A stretch of DNA of 36,995 bases from a bacterium (GTDB lineage Bacteria; Margulisbacteria; Marinamargulisbacteria; GCA-2716485; GCA-002719695), in assembly GCA_002716725.1 (NCBI GenBank), contig PBBX01000008.1, positions 1 through 36,995 of the forward strand, given 5' to 3'. Position numbers and translations under genes: made by a program. Each line of letters opens with the position of its first letter. The first letter of the stretch is position 1. Shown here one piece after another: positions 25,549 to 34,628 of this stretch. The notes beneath the pieces were generated by a model. That model did not search any database. It was not told where the DNA came from and worked only from the letters and a program-made list of their open reading frames with translations.

Positions 25549-26589
25549 ATGACTCGACAATCTATATCTATTTATTCTATTTTTATGGGCTTACTTACCA
25601 CTGTGGTGGTTTCCCTTTTTATCTTTATTTATCTATCATTTTTCCCAGCATCTACTCATGACAAAGCTTATATCCTTCATATTCCTTCTGGAAGTAGCGT
25701 TAATGCTATTGCTCATATTTTAGCTGATAAACATCTTATTCATTCAAAGCGATTTTTTAAGCTTGTTATACGTGTTATGAATGCTGATAAAAAGTTGAGA
25801 GCTGGCCATTTTTTAATTCCAAAATCAATTAATCAACAATCGTTAATTTACGTATTAATTAATGAATCTGGCAGTCATAATTTAACTAAAATTACTATTC
25901 CAGAAGGGTTTTCAATTACTCAAATTGCGGAACGATTAGCCTCTCATAATATCTGTAGTAAACATGATTTTGAATCATTTGCACACCATAATGCTAAAAC
26001 TGTTTTTAAAGATTCTTTTCCCTTTTTAGCTAATATCCCAAAAGATACTATTGAAGGGTATTTATTTCCTGAAACATATTTTTTTCAAGAATCAGATACC
26101 CCAACAAAAATTATAAAACAAATGCTTGTTGAATTTGATAACAATATTTATGCTCCATTTAAAGCTGCTAATAAATCCTATCCTTATTCTTTTCATAAAC
26201 TCCTTACTTTAGCTTCTATGATTCAAAAAGAAACCCGAAAATTGTATGAAATGCCTCAAATATCATCTGTTTTTTATAATCGTATCAAAAAACGGATGTA
26301 TTTAGCCTCAGATCCTACCGTAGTCTATGCGCTTGGCAAATCTTACAAAGATCGTGTTTACTATAAAGATCTAGAAATAAAATCACCCTATAATACCTAT
26401 CGACGGCTTGGGTTCCCCCCCACACCCATTGCATCTCCTGGTACCAAAGCCTTTTTTGCGGCATGTAATCCTGATACAACGCCTTATTTATTCTTTGTCG
26501 CCAAACCTGATGGGTCGCACCACTTTAGCAAAACCTACGATGAACACTTAGAAATTCAACGCATTATGAAACGAAAGAAAAAATCATAA
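25549..26589 (+). CDS. mltG: Endolytic murein transglycosylase MltG (YceG)
   Basis: Inner-membrane lytic transglycosylase that cuts nascent peptidoglycan strands and may end glycan chain growth. One N-terminal membrane helix (about 8-34 in the 346-residue form) precedes a LysM-like region (HIPSGSSVNAIAHILADKHLI) and the YceG catalytic domain with the catalytic-glutamate motif LASMIQKE, then SDPTVVYALG, SPYNTYRRLGFPPTPI and ASPG. The start is ambiguous: ATG at 25549 gives 346 residues, an in-frame TTG at 25519 gives 356, and neither has a clear ribosome binding site; I prefer the ATG. It is divergent from tRNA-Val/ftsK and convergent with recJ. Confidence 0.93.
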   Translation: MTRQSISIYSIFMGLLTTVVVSLFIFIYLSFFPASTHDKAYILHIPSGSSVNAIAHILADKHLIHSKRFFKLVIRVMNADKKLRAGHFLIPKSINQQSLIYVLINESGSHNLTKITIPEGFSITQIAERLASHNICSKHDFESFAHHNAKTVFKDSFPFLANIPKDTIEGYLFPETYFFQESDTPTKIIKQMLVEFDNNIYAPFKAANKSYPYSFHKLLTLASMIQKETRKLYEMPQISSVFYNRIKKRMYLASDPTVVYALGKSYKDRVYYKDLEIKSPYNTYRRLGFPPTPIASPGTKAFFAACNPDTTPYLFFVAKPDGSHHFSKTYDEHLEIQRIMKRKKKS

Positions 26590-26591
26590 CA

Positions 26592-26743
26592 AATGATAGC
26601 ACACCGTGCGTTCTCTCCCCCCTGATCGGTTTACTGCAATATAGTCATAGACTCCCTATCTATAAAAAAAAATTAAACAATGTCAGTATAGCAAGCATTC
26701 CCTCGCCTTGATCAGTCTGTCTTAATATATCGTTAGATAGGGA
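26592..26743. repeat. Imperfect tandem repeat with inverted 10-mer in the mltG-recJ gap
   Basis: The 255 bases between two convergent genes hold no good ORF. Read on the minus strand, two units of about 55 bases are alike: each has TATATT, then C[TC]GATCA, a G-rich run, GA-rich and GC stretch, and CATT[TG]. On the plus strand they cover roughly 26592-26646 and 26679-26730. Next to them lie TCCCTATCTA (26653-26662) and its exact reverse complement TAGATAGGGA (26734-26743). The G-rich patches stand out from the AT-rich surroundings. It could be the remains of a mobile element end or a structured transcript. Confidence 0.35.
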
Positions 26744-26844
26744 TATTTAACAACAGGGACTACACAAACGTTCTAATCTTCAGAAAATAGTTGCATGAGT
26801 CGAGTTTAAACCCATTCTCCTACAGCTTTATGTTATTGAAAAGC

Positions 26845-28854
26845 CTATTCTTCTGATAATCTTATATCAAGTACATTAAGCCGCAGTTCCTTGTGCTTCT
26901 TCTTGGCCCTAGGATCCATTTCTAACCTAAAAATAAGATCAATCTTGGTATTTCTCCCACTATGCTCTCTAACGTATTTAAATTTTTCCCAAAGTCCAAA
27001 TCCAACAGCCTCTATTTGTTTTTGATGTTTTTTATTAGACGTATCTAAAATAGAAAAGCTAACGTGTTGTTTTGCTGATTTTTGATAGCGATTACCAAAC
27101 TCTCGCCCTCCTTTTAACATACAATTTTGCATATAAAAAATAGGGAATTCAAATTTTTGGCCATAGGGGCTGAATTGATCTAAATCTGAAATAAATTTCT
27201 GCGTTATTTGTGCTATTTGCAATTTATCAATCACATCATAGTGATATTCAAATTGATTTGCTTGTAATGTTTCTGCTTGGTCTACTAATAATGTTTTAAA
27301 CAAATCAATATCATTTTTATGTAGTGTAAATCCACAGGCTTGAGAATGGCCTCCAAACGCATTTACTTTTTGCTTTTGTCCTTCAATTTCAACTTCAATT
27401 TCAAATAAACGTTTTTTATGTTGTTGAATACATACTTGCTCTGCTTGATCAATAAGCTCATAAATATTAATACGTGGGATACTTCGCGCTGATCCTCTGA
27501 CATACTCTGATGTAGAAGAAAAGTTTAAAATAATCGAAGGTCTTAAAAAACGTTCTTTTAATCGATCTGCATCAATTCCAATAACCCCCGAATTCCAATC
27601 TTTTCCATCTAAAATAATAATTCTATCACAATCAGGATTAACTTGTTTTTCAATTAAGTCATCCATTTCATCTTCAATTTTGGCTGTTAAATGTTTTCTT
27701 TTTTCGTTAACCGTATCAACATCACTAGCTGTTTTAAAAGCCGCTATTGATTTTTCTGCCTCATCTTTTTTTTCAGCTTTACTATCATCCATCAAAAATA
27801 TTTCTTTTAATTTTTTAGATACAAAATTAGCTTTTGATTTATTTCGTTTTCCTTTTCCTAATAATAGTAAATCTACAACGATGGATGAATCAGGTATATT
27901 TTCTTTTGGGTTTCCGATACGTCCTGGTGCATTTAATAATGGTATGACAGTTCGAGATAAATGTCTTGGCTTTTTAGTTTTATCTGATATGACAGCAATA
28001 TCACGCAATGCTTTTAATCCTTCTCGATCTGTGTTAAAAAAGAAATCTACGCCATGTTTTACAATGAGCCTATTTAATGGATTGAGCATACTTACTCTAT
28101 CTGAAATAGATCCTAAAGAAGCTGTAATTAGACTCAGCTCAAACAAATACTCTGGAAACTCAACATCCATATAATCATATATAGCCTGAACAAATTTAAA
28201 TGCTACAGAGGCTCCTGATATAGAATTAAAATGTGTATTATTAGATTCTGTAAAAGGGTTAATGGTTGCTATAGACTTTGGCATATCATGACCTAAAATA
28301 TGATGATCTGTAATAATGACATCTACCCCACATTCATTAGCATATTCAACAGCCTGAATATCTTTTGTACCGCAATCTGTTGTAATGATTAATGAGGATC
28401 CAACCTTTTTAGCATGATTAATAATTCGTACTTGTAGCCCATGTCCTTCAATGGGTCTGATTGGAAATAAATAATCCGTTTTTATGCCTAACTGCCTTAA
28501 CGCTGATACTAATATAACTGTACCAGAAATCCCATCAGCATCTGGATCTCCATTAATGATAATGGTTTCATTATTTTTTTGTGCTTTTTTGATTCGATCT
28601 GCTGCTAATTGAATTTGTTTACCGTCACAAAATCCTTTATAATCATGAAGTAGTGATTCATCCGGATTCAAAATTGAATTGATGGTATTTATATCATCTG
28701 TTCGCATATTATGAATTAATACACGCGCTAATGTTTTTGAAATATTATATTCTTGTGTCAGTTTATCTAATTGCAAATCATCATATTTCTGAAAGGACCA
28801 CCGTTGATTTTGGTAATTTTTAAATATGGTTTCGTTTTCTTTTTTTATACTCAT
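26845..28854 (-). CDS. recJ: Single-stranded-DNA-specific exonuclease RecJ
   Basis: 5'-to-3' single-strand exonuclease for recombinational and mismatch repair. 669 residues, about 90 longer than the E. coli enzyme. The DHH domain shows NGDPDADGISG (101-111), TTDCGTKD (158-165) and ITDHHILGHD (181-190). The DHHA1 domain has DWNSGVIGIDADRLKERF, VRGSARSIP and GGHSQACGFTL (501-511), and an OB-like C-terminal region follows. Extra length comes from a charged, probably coiled-coil insertion at about 330-405 between the two core domains. It is convergent with mltG and divergent from tRNA-Leu. Confidence 0.95.
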   Translation of the reverse strand: MSIKKENETIFKNYQNQRWSFQKYDDLQLDKLTQEYNISKTLARVLIHNMRTDDINTINSILNPDESLLHDYKGFCDGKQIQLAADRIKKAQKNNETIIINGDPDADGISGTVILVSALRQLGIKTDYLFPIRPIEGHGLQVRIINHAKKVGSSLIITTDCGTKDIQAVEYANECGVDVIITDHHILGHDMPKSIATINPFTESNNTHFNSISGASVAFKFVQAIYDYMDVEFPEYLFELSLITASLGSISDRVSMLNPLNRLIVKHGVDFFFNTDREGLKALRDIAVISDKTKKPRHLSRTVIPLLNAPGRIGNPKENIPDSSIVVDLLLLGKGKRNKSKANFVSKKLKEIFLMDDSKAEKKDEAEKSIAAFKTASDVDTVNEKRKHLTAKIEDEMDDLIEKQVNPDCDRIIILDGKDWNSGVIGIDADRLKERFLRPSIILNFSSTSEYVRGSARSIPRINIYELIDQAEQVCIQQHKKRLFEIEVEIEGQKQKVNAFGGHSQACGFTLHKNDIDLFKTLLVDQAETLQANQFEYHYDVIDKLQIAQITQKFISDLDQFSPYGQKFEFPIFYMQNCMLKGGREFGNRYQKSAKQHVSFSILDTSNKKHQKQIEAVGFGLWEKFKYVREHSGRNTKIDLIFRLEMDPRAKKKHKELRLNVLDIRLSEE

Positions 28855-28922
28855 TAGATATAATATACTGTTTGACTTGTTATGTTTAAAGAGGCAATTT
28901 TATTTAACCTAACTAAATTCTT

Positions 28923-28951
28923 TTGAACTATTACGTATTATAACTTAAAAT
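28923..28951 (+). promoter_or_regulatory. Likely promoter of tRNA-Leu and the ABC exporter
   Basis: TTGAAC (28923-28928) and TAAAAT (28946-28951) are 17 bases apart. Transcription would begin near 28958, about 12 bases before the tRNA 5' end. No other good promoter fits between the tRNA and the ABC gene, so this one may drive both. Confidence 0.5.
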
Positions 28952-28969
28952 AACCTCTTAAATTAATAT

Positions 28970-29057
28970 GCCGAAGTGGCGGAATTGGTAGACGCGCTGG
29001 TCTCAAAAACCAGTGGATATTTTGTCCGTGCCGGTTCGATTCCGGCCTTCGGTACCA
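28970..29057 (+). tRNA. tRNA-Leu (CAA anticodon)
   Basis: A class II tRNA of 88 bases. Acceptor GCCGAAG pairs with CTTCGGT (G-U at the end), with A73 and encoded CCA. The anticodon stem CTGGT/ACCAG encloses CTCAAAA (anticodon CAA). A long variable arm (TGGATATTTTGTCCGT) and T loop TTCGATT follow. Its 3' end is 17 bases before the ABC transporter ATG. Confidence 0.97.
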
Positions 29058-29074
29058 CATTAAAATTAACTATC

Positions 29075-30793
29075 ATGTCATCAAATTATTTACGAATTAT
29101 TCAGTTTATTAAACCTAGATATAGAGATTTATTGCTTACATTTGTTATTGTTTTCTTATTTGCTACGGCTAATGTTTATTTTCTTCCTTTAATACGAGAT
29201 ATTGCGAATGAAATTTCAAATAAGCGAACGATTCATTTTTCTATGCAAATTCTTAATGCCTTTATTTTATGGTTAATTAGAAGCATATCATTATATGGTC
29301 AAAATTATATGACTCATAAAATTGGCGATTTAATTGTTATAGATATTCAGGAAACTATTTATAAAAAACTACATTTATTTTCTCAACATTTTTATTCAAA
29401 ATGGAAAATTGGCGAGTTATTAGTTCGTCTTTTTGATGATTCTGAAAAAGTTAGAACAGCTATTTTTACAGTATTTTCTGGAATTATTCCTCAGATGTTA
29501 ACCCTTATAGGGGTTATTGTCTATTTATTTATTATGTGCTGGCAATTAACGCTCTTTGCTTTTATTGCGGTACCTTGTTTTGTCTTTACTATTTCTTATT
29601 TTTCTAACTTAATTAAAAGGCTTGCTAGTCCTGTTCAAAAAAACAGATCTAATATTACTCATATTATTCAAGAATCCATCACAAATATGAAACTGATTCA
29701 GGCTTATACGATGGAAGATAATAATACGAGCCGCTTAGAACGTGAAAATCAAAAAAACTTTCATTTTTCAATGACAACGGTTCGTCTTATCGAAACAAAA
29801 CGATTTATTGAACTATTACTACAGGGCTTTGTCCTTATTTCTCTTTTGTTTTATGGAGGTCATCTCGTTTCCCAAAATATCTTATCTGCTCCTGAATTAT
29901 TATCTTTTTTTACAGGTTGTGGCCTTTTAATTGATCCTATTATTGCTTTTTCTTCAGGTTACACAAATCTTAAAGAAGCAGAAGTATCTATTGATCGTAT
30001 CTATCAATTACTTGATACTGATCCTAAAATTATTAATTCGAAACATGCTTTAAAACCCTCCATTCAAGGTCATGTTCAAATTAATAATATCTTTTTTCAT
30101 TATGATCAACCCAAGACACTAGTTTTAGAAAATCTTTCAATTGAAGCAAACCCAGGAGAAACGATTGCTTTAGTTGGCTTATCAGGAGCAGGAAAAACAA
30201 GCTTAATTAATCTTATTCCTAGATTTTATGATGTTATTTCGGGCTCTATCTGTATTGATGGGGTTGATATTAAAGATCATGACCTTTCCCACTTAAGACG
30301 TCATATTGGGCTTGTTTTACAAGATGATATTTTATTTAGTGGTAGCATTTTAGAAAATATTCGTTTTGGAACACCTTATGCCACCGAAGATGATGTTATT
30401 AATGCTGCGAAAAAAGCTCATTGTTGGGACTTTATTGAAAAAATGCCAGATAAATTATTTACCCGTGTTGGCGATCAAGGAAAACGATTATCAGGAGGGC
30501 AAAAACAACGTATTTCTATTGCAAGAGCCATTCTTAGAAATCCAAAAATTTTAATTTTAGATGAAGCGACATCCGCTTTAGATTCTGAATCTGAGCAACT
30601 GGTCAAAGATGCGTTAATTCGATTAATGAAAGGCCGTACAACCTTTGTTATTGCACATCGACTTTCAACCATTAAACATGCTGATAAGATTATCGTTCTT
30701 GAAAAAGGAAATATTATTGAAGAAGGAACTCATGATTCTTTATTATCCTTAGATGGGCAATATAACAAACTTTATAATCTTCAATTTCGTTAA
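29075..30793 (+). CDS. MsbA-like ABC exporter (fused membrane and ATPase domains)
   Basis: Half-size ABC exporter, 572 residues, that would work as a homodimer and flip lipids or export small molecules. About six membrane helices occupy residues 15-295. The ATPase domain follows, with Walker A GLSGAGKTS (368-376), a Q-loop VLQDD at 414-418, signature LSGGQKQR (472-479), Walker B ILILDEATSALD (492-503) and switch His in FVIAHRLSTI. Start chosen at ATG 29075: an open frame back to 28976 exists but reads through tRNA-Leu, giving a false MAELVDALVSK extension. The next gene, a glycosyltransferase, begins three bases after the stop, so lipid-linked glycan export is a reasonable but unproven guess. 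Confidence 0.93.
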   Translation: MSSNYLRIIQFIKPRYRDLLLTFVIVFLFATANVYFLPLIRDIANEISNKRTIHFSMQILNAFILWLIRSISLYGQNYMTHKIGDLIVIDIQETIYKKLHLFSQHFYSKWKIGELLVRLFDDSEKVRTAIFTVFSGIIPQMLTLIGVIVYLFIMCWQLTLFAFIAVPCFVFTISYFSNLIKRLASPVQKNRSNITHIIQESITNMKLIQAYTMEDNNTSRLERENQKNFHFSMTTVRLIETKRFIELLLQGFVLISLLFYGGHLVSQNILSAPELLSFFTGCGLLIDPIIAFSSGYTNLKEAEVSIDRIYQLLDTDPKIINSKHALKPSIQGHVQINNIFFHYDQPKTLVLENLSIEANPGETIALVGLSGAGKTSLINLIPRFYDVISGSICIDGVDIKDHDLSHLRRHIGLVLQDDILFSGSILENIRFGTPYATEDDVINAAKKAHCWDFIEKMPDKLFTRVGDQGKRLSGGQKQRISIARAILRNPKILILDEATSALDSESEQLVKDALIRLMKGRTTFVIAHRLSTIKHADKIIVLEKGNIIEEGTHDSLLSLDGQYNKLYNLQFR

Positions 30794-30796
30794 TCT

Positions 30797-31936
30797 ATGG
30801 TTACACTTTTATTAATCGCTTGTAACCAAGAAGGCTTATTAAAAGACCATCTTTCTACATATAAATGTTTAATGGATTCTATCCAAGGTAACATTATTCT
30901 TGTTGATGATGGGAGTAGTGATCATACCAAAGAGTATGTTACAACGCATTTTGAAATGATTTCTTACATGAAAAACCCAGTAGAATTGGGGTACTGCCAA
31001 TCGTTTAACAAAGTTCTTCCTTATATTAAAACACCCTATGTATTATGTATTGATTTAACTATTGATATTCGCTTTATTCCGCTTAAAAAAGCGCTTGCTT
31101 ATGCTAAAAAAAACAAGATTTTTATGACTAGCTTTCCTTTTTTACATCACAACAAACAATTTTATGGATATTATTTAGTTTATAAACAGTTTAAACTTCA
31201 CTTCCAAGAAACCTCGTTAAAGCAACCCTGCTTTTGTTCGGAACTTATGTTACTTGATACTAAGCGCTTACAAAAACTTGGTGGATTTTCGTTACACTAT
31301 CATAGTACGGCTTTTAGTTGGCACGATCTGATTTATCGAGCGATTAAAGAGGGTGATGCCGTTACCATACGTGATAATAGTGTTTGTTACAAACAATCTT
31401 CTTTATCTACTTTTTTTTCTTATTTATCTGATCAAAAGGCTTTATTTAAAGATAATTTTCTTTTTCAATGGCGTTTTTATCGCTCCTTTACATTTATTTT
31501 AAAACGAACATTATCCATAATGTTTATTTTTTTATCATTTAACGGATCAAACATCCTCCATTTTTTACAAGCTTATTTTCAATGGCTCTTTTTTACACAA
31601 CGCTATCCCTGTTATCCAACTAACTCTACTGCCTCTCGTTTACAACGGTTATTTCCCAACGTTTTCTCACCATCTCAAGTCTTTAAAGATCCCATCTTAT
31701 TTACGAAAAACTCTCATTGGAATTCATCTATTTTAACATGCTCGTTCTCATTTAAATCATTGATGGATAATAGATCTGCTCATGTCTTTATTGATATAAA
31801 CTCTATCTCTCAATTTACTTATTATGTGTTGTATTGTATTAATATCGTTTTAAAACTTTTATTTTTAAATAAACAATTTTACTTTGTCTCCTCTAACTAC
31901 TCTTTAGAGCATGAAATAGCTCATCGTTTGGTATAA
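30797..31936 (+). CDS. Family 2-like glycosyltransferase
   Basis: A 379-residue protein whose first 200 residues have the GT-A/GT2 pattern: LLLIACNQEGLLKDHL at the nucleotide-binding strand, NIILVDDGSSDHTKEYV (32-48), VELGYCQSFNKVLPYIKTPYVL, and IDLTID near 75-80 in place of a textbook DxD. The rest is rich in aromatic residues with one or two possible membrane-associated helices (about 230-270). Acceptor and sugar are unknown. It is coupled to the MsbA-like exporter three bases upstream. The DxD region is divergent, so activity is less certain than the fold. It ends 19 bases before the convergent epimerase gene. Confidence 0.75.
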   Translation: MVTLLLIACNQEGLLKDHLSTYKCLMDSIQGNIILVDDGSSDHTKEYVTTHFEMISYMKNPVELGYCQSFNKVLPYIKTPYVLCIDLTIDIRFIPLKKALAYAKKNKIFMTSFPFLHHNKQFYGYYLVYKQFKLHFQETSLKQPCFCSELMLLDTKRLQKLGGFSLHYHSTAFSWHDLIYRAIKEGDAVTIRDNSVCYKQSSLSTFFSYLSDQKALFKDNFLFQWRFYRSFTFILKRTLSIMFIFLSFNGSNILHFLQAYFQWLFFTQRYPCYPTNSTASRLQRLFPNVFSPSQVFKDPILFTKNSHWNSSILTCSFSFKSLMDNRSAHVFIDINSISQFTYYVLYCINIVLKLLFLNKQFYFVSSNYSLEHEIAHRLV

Positions 31937-31955
31937 TTTTTTTTTACTACCCTCT

Positions 31956-32927
31956 TTATACGGGTTTATTCATTAGTTTGATATCGTTAATTAACGCCTC
32001 TAAATTACTAAATGTATTATCTAATCCAAAATCTTCTGGCGAAACCGTATTAAATGTCATATAAGGGTTATTAATACAATATTCCTCCCATTTCCCAATT
32101 TTAATACGAAATATCTTTGCTAATATAAAAATAATTTTTTCTGATACATAAATTTTAAACCACGGTTTTTTGTTAAATAACGTGTACAATACTGTAATGG
32201 CTTCTTTGATAGATACTTCTTTGTTTCCTAATACATATTCTTTTTGCTCTGTTGGGTTTTGCATAACATATACGGCAACTTTTGCAATATCATCAGCATG
32301 AATAAAATGAAATGCTCCGTTTACATAGATGAACCGAATATAATTTAAATAATGTAATGTGCTATAGACACCTTTTGTAATGTGTGATTTTGGGTAATGA
32401 TTATCTCCTCCAAATACCATGGTAGGAAATACAGTCGTAATTTTATTAGCAAAGGGTAATGATTGTATCATATGGTAGGCATAGTATTTTGATTTTATAT
32501 AATCTGATCCATATAATTCTGCTTCTTTAACTACCTGATTGTTTTTTCCTAAAATAGATGCTGTTGAAAAATAAATAATTTGTTTTAAACGATCTTGGTC
32601 TGCCATCATAAAAAACTCTTTTGTCTTATCTACATTTACCTCTCTTGTTTGCTCAGCGCCCCACCATTCTGTTACAGAATGAATGATGTAATCCATTTCT
32701 TTTATAATCTCAGCATGCTTTTCTATTTGCTTAAAATCTCCGATATGAAGTGTGATTTTCTTAAAATCTTCTTTAGAAAACTTTAATTTCTCTGGTTTTC
32801 TCACTAAAATATGAATATGAAAATTAGGGTTTTTTAAACATTCACGAATTAAATAATGTCCAACACAACCTGTTGCGCCCGTAATAAATACATTTTCCTT
32901 GTTCTGATTTATACTTTGACTACTCAT
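31956..32927 (-). CDS. NAD-dependent epimerase/dehydratase (extended SDR)
   Basis: A 323-residue extended short-chain dehydrogenase-like protein. The nucleotide-binding motif is ITGATGCVGHYL (15-26), an acidic residue follows in HIGDFKQ, the active-site Ser lies in YFSTASILG, and the catalytic Tyr-x3-Lys is YIKSK in GSDYIKSKYYAYH. Later PTMVFGGDNHYPK and FHFIHADDIAKVA are typical of nucleoside-diphosphate-sugar epimerases and related 3-beta-HSD/isomerase enzymes. The substrate cannot be told from sequence. It follows the glycosyltransferase by 59 bases on the same strand, so a sugar-nucleotide or lipid role is plausible. Confidence 0.85.
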   Translation of the reverse strand: MSSQSINQNKENVFITGATGCVGHYLIRECLKNPNFHIHILVRKPEKLKFSKEDFKKITLHIGDFKQIEKHAEIIKEMDYIIHSVTEWWGAEQTREVNVDKTKEFFMMADQDRLKQIIYFSTASILGKNNQVVKEAELYGSDYIKSKYYAYHMIQSLPFANKITTVFPTMVFGGDNHYPKSHITKGVYSTLHYLNYIRFIYVNGAFHFIHADDIAKVAVYVMQNPTEQKEYVLGNKEVSIKEAITVLYTLFNKKPWFKIYVSEKIIFILAKIFRIKIGKWEEYCINNPYMTFNTVSPEDFGLDNTFSNLEALINDIKLMNKPV

Positions 32928-32986
32928 TTGAAACTATATTGTACTGTAATCTAAGGTTGATCAAAAGATTAAACATTATCATGCCG

Positions 32987-33733
32987 TTATTGCCTTTTAT
33001 GATTATTCTTTATTTCTAAAAACTCTTCTGATATGCACCCAGCTGATGTTAAATGAATCGCTTGAGTTCCTTCTAAATAGCCATTTATACATTTCCATCT
33101 TAAGCAGTTGTATAATGCAGAGTCATCGCCACCATAAACTCGTATTTTCTTTTTTGGGAATAATTGATAATCACATAGTGTTGTAATTTTTTTTGCTTCT
33201 ATAGCAAATATGCCCCCTGCTACGTTACACATAAAAGGACTTGATAGCTTAAACTTTTTCTTATTAATCCCTATCAGTGTTTTTGGTTTAAAAAACAAAT
33301 TTCGTTCAGGATTGCATTCATTATTTTTATAACGCATTCCAATCATGCCGCATTGAGGCAATTGTTCTGCGGCTTCAACCAATTTCTCAAAACTCTCTTT
33401 TGTAAATATAATATCAGGATCTAAGGCAATAATTGTTTTAGGTAAATTATTATTGGATAGATACTCTTTAATAAAAAAGTTACACGCTAAGCCTCTTCCA
33501 AAATTAAATGGTAGATCAATTTTTAAACATTGCTTATGATCAACGGAATCAAAATAATTTTTTATGCCTTCTTCAGCGTTATTATTTATCAATACTATCC
33601 ACGTATTAGGTCTTCCTGAAATAATTGATAATACATTATCAATAACAACTTTCACGATATCGGGCATCCTGTATAAAACAGCTATAATTAATGTTGAATC
33701 TTTTAAAAAATCCTGTTGTTCTTGTTTGACCAT
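32987..33733 (-). CDS. Family 2-like glycosyltransferase with DxD motif
   Basis: A 248-residue GT-A-fold protein. STLIIAVLYRMPDIVKVVIDN is the first nucleotide-binding unit (trimmed here), NTWIVLINNNAEEG the second strand, and IIALDPDIIFTKESF holds the DxD metal site. A conserved VAGGIFAIEAKK stretch and the acidic RVYGGDDSALYNCLR (catalytic-base region) follow. No membrane segment is present, so it is probably cytosolic and acts on an envelope glycan precursor. The ATG lies nine bases after the stop of the phosphatase-family gene, implying one transcript. Acceptor unknown. Confidence 0.82.
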   Translation of the reverse strand: MVKQEQQDFLKDSTLIIAVLYRMPDIVKVVIDNVLSIISGRPNTWIVLINNNAEEGIKNYFDSVDHKQCLKIDLPFNFGRGLACNFFIKEYLSNNNLPKTIIALDPDIIFTKESFEKLVEAAEQLPQCGMIGMRYKNNECNPERNLFFKPKTLIGINKKKFKLSSPFMCNVAGGIFAIEAKKITTLCDYQLFPKKKIRVYGGDDSALYNCLRWKCINGYLEGTQAIHLTSAGCISEEFLEIKNNHKRQ

Positions 33734-33742
33734 TAATAGTTA

Positions 33743-34540
33743 TTATATTGCATAATTAGCAACCAACTTATCATGAAACTTTCCATTACTGGATAAAATT
33801 GTACCTTCATAAATATCAAATGGTTTGCCATTTACCGCTGTTACCACACCACCAGCTTCCTCTAAAATAATTCCAATAGGAGCAATATCCCAAGGTTGCA
33901 ACCCAAAATCAATTCCAAATTCTCCAAATCCCATCGCAACCCACATATGCATCATAAAATCGCCAATCCCACGTTGTCGCTTCGTTTTACTTAATAGATG
34001 AGTCAGTTTCTCAAAATCACCTCGAGCTTCTCGTCCATATAAACTCCCATAAAATGCTTGTGAGTCTTCTATAACCTCTACTTCTGAAACCTGAATTTTT
34101 GTTCCATTATACGTAGCTCCTTTTTCTTTAGCAGCTGCCCATCTTTGATTACTAACTCCATTCGAAATAACTCCAGCAATAATAACGTTGTCTTTTTCAA
34201 TGGCTAATAACGTTCCAAAGATAGGGATTCCTCGAATAAAATTACTGGTACCATCAATGGGATCTACGATTAACTTAATCTCAGAATCTTGATTTTTCTC
34301 AGGGAACTCTTCTCCAATGACACCTATTTCTGGAAATTGATTACAAATAGATTGACGGATTACATCTTCAATTTTTTTATCAGCTTCTGTTACAGGACTT
34401 TGGTCACTTTTTTCTGATATTTTTAATGTACTTGATTCGTAATAATATTTCGCAATCTCATCGGCTTCATTGGCACATTGATCTAAGATGCTTAACCAAT
34501 CCGTCGCAGTTATATCATGATTCGTATGAGGTGTGATCAT
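33743..34540 (-). CDS. Inositol-monophosphatase-family phosphatase (possibly histidinol-phosphatase)
   Basis: Metal-dependent sugar or amino-alcohol phosphatase, 265 residues. Metal ligands are seen in order: VIGEEFP (Glu at about 77-78), IVDPIDGTSNFIRG (Asp93, Asp96), and QPWDIAPIGIILEEAGGVV with its Asp. The family includes SuhB, CysQ and HisN. The pattern WDIAP...EEAGG with RGIPIFGTLLAI is closer to HisN-like members, but no histidine genes lie near, so I leave the substrate open. It is the first gene of a three-gene set with a glycosyltransferase and an epimerase. No ribosome binding site is obvious at ATG 34540. Confidence 0.87.
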   Translation of the reverse strand: MITPHTNHDITATDWLSILDQCANEADEIAKYYYESSTLKISEKSDQSPVTEADKKIEDVIRQSICNQFPEIGVIGEEFPEKNQDSEIKLIVDPIDGTSNFIRGIPIFGTLLAIEKDNVIIAGVISNGVSNQRWAAAKEKGATYNGTKIQVSEVEVIEDSQAFYGSLYGREARGDFEKLTHLLSKTKRQRGIGDFMMHMWVAMGFGEFGIDFGLQPWDIAPIGIILEEAGGVVTAVNGKPFDIYEGTILSSNGKFHDKLVANYAI

Positions 34541-34628
34541 TCTTAGATGAGTGTACTAAAAAATATTTAATGCTACTAGATACTAGTTTATTGTTAAGTC
34601 TGAATTATTTTTTTAATTATGTTGATTG

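Noticed and set aside
27680-28174. 164-codon plus-strand ORF inside recJ
   Set aside because: It is antisense to conserved RecJ motifs and its product is serine/phenylalanine-rich, as expected of a shadow frame.
28976-29074. N-terminal extension of the ABC exporter beginning MAELVDALVSK
   Set aside because: It is a translation of tRNA-Leu, a known artefact; the ATG at 29075 gives a normal exporter start.
31936-31970. ACCC/GGGT hairpin between convergent genes as a terminator
   Set aside because: A four-base stem is too weak, although T runs lie beside it.
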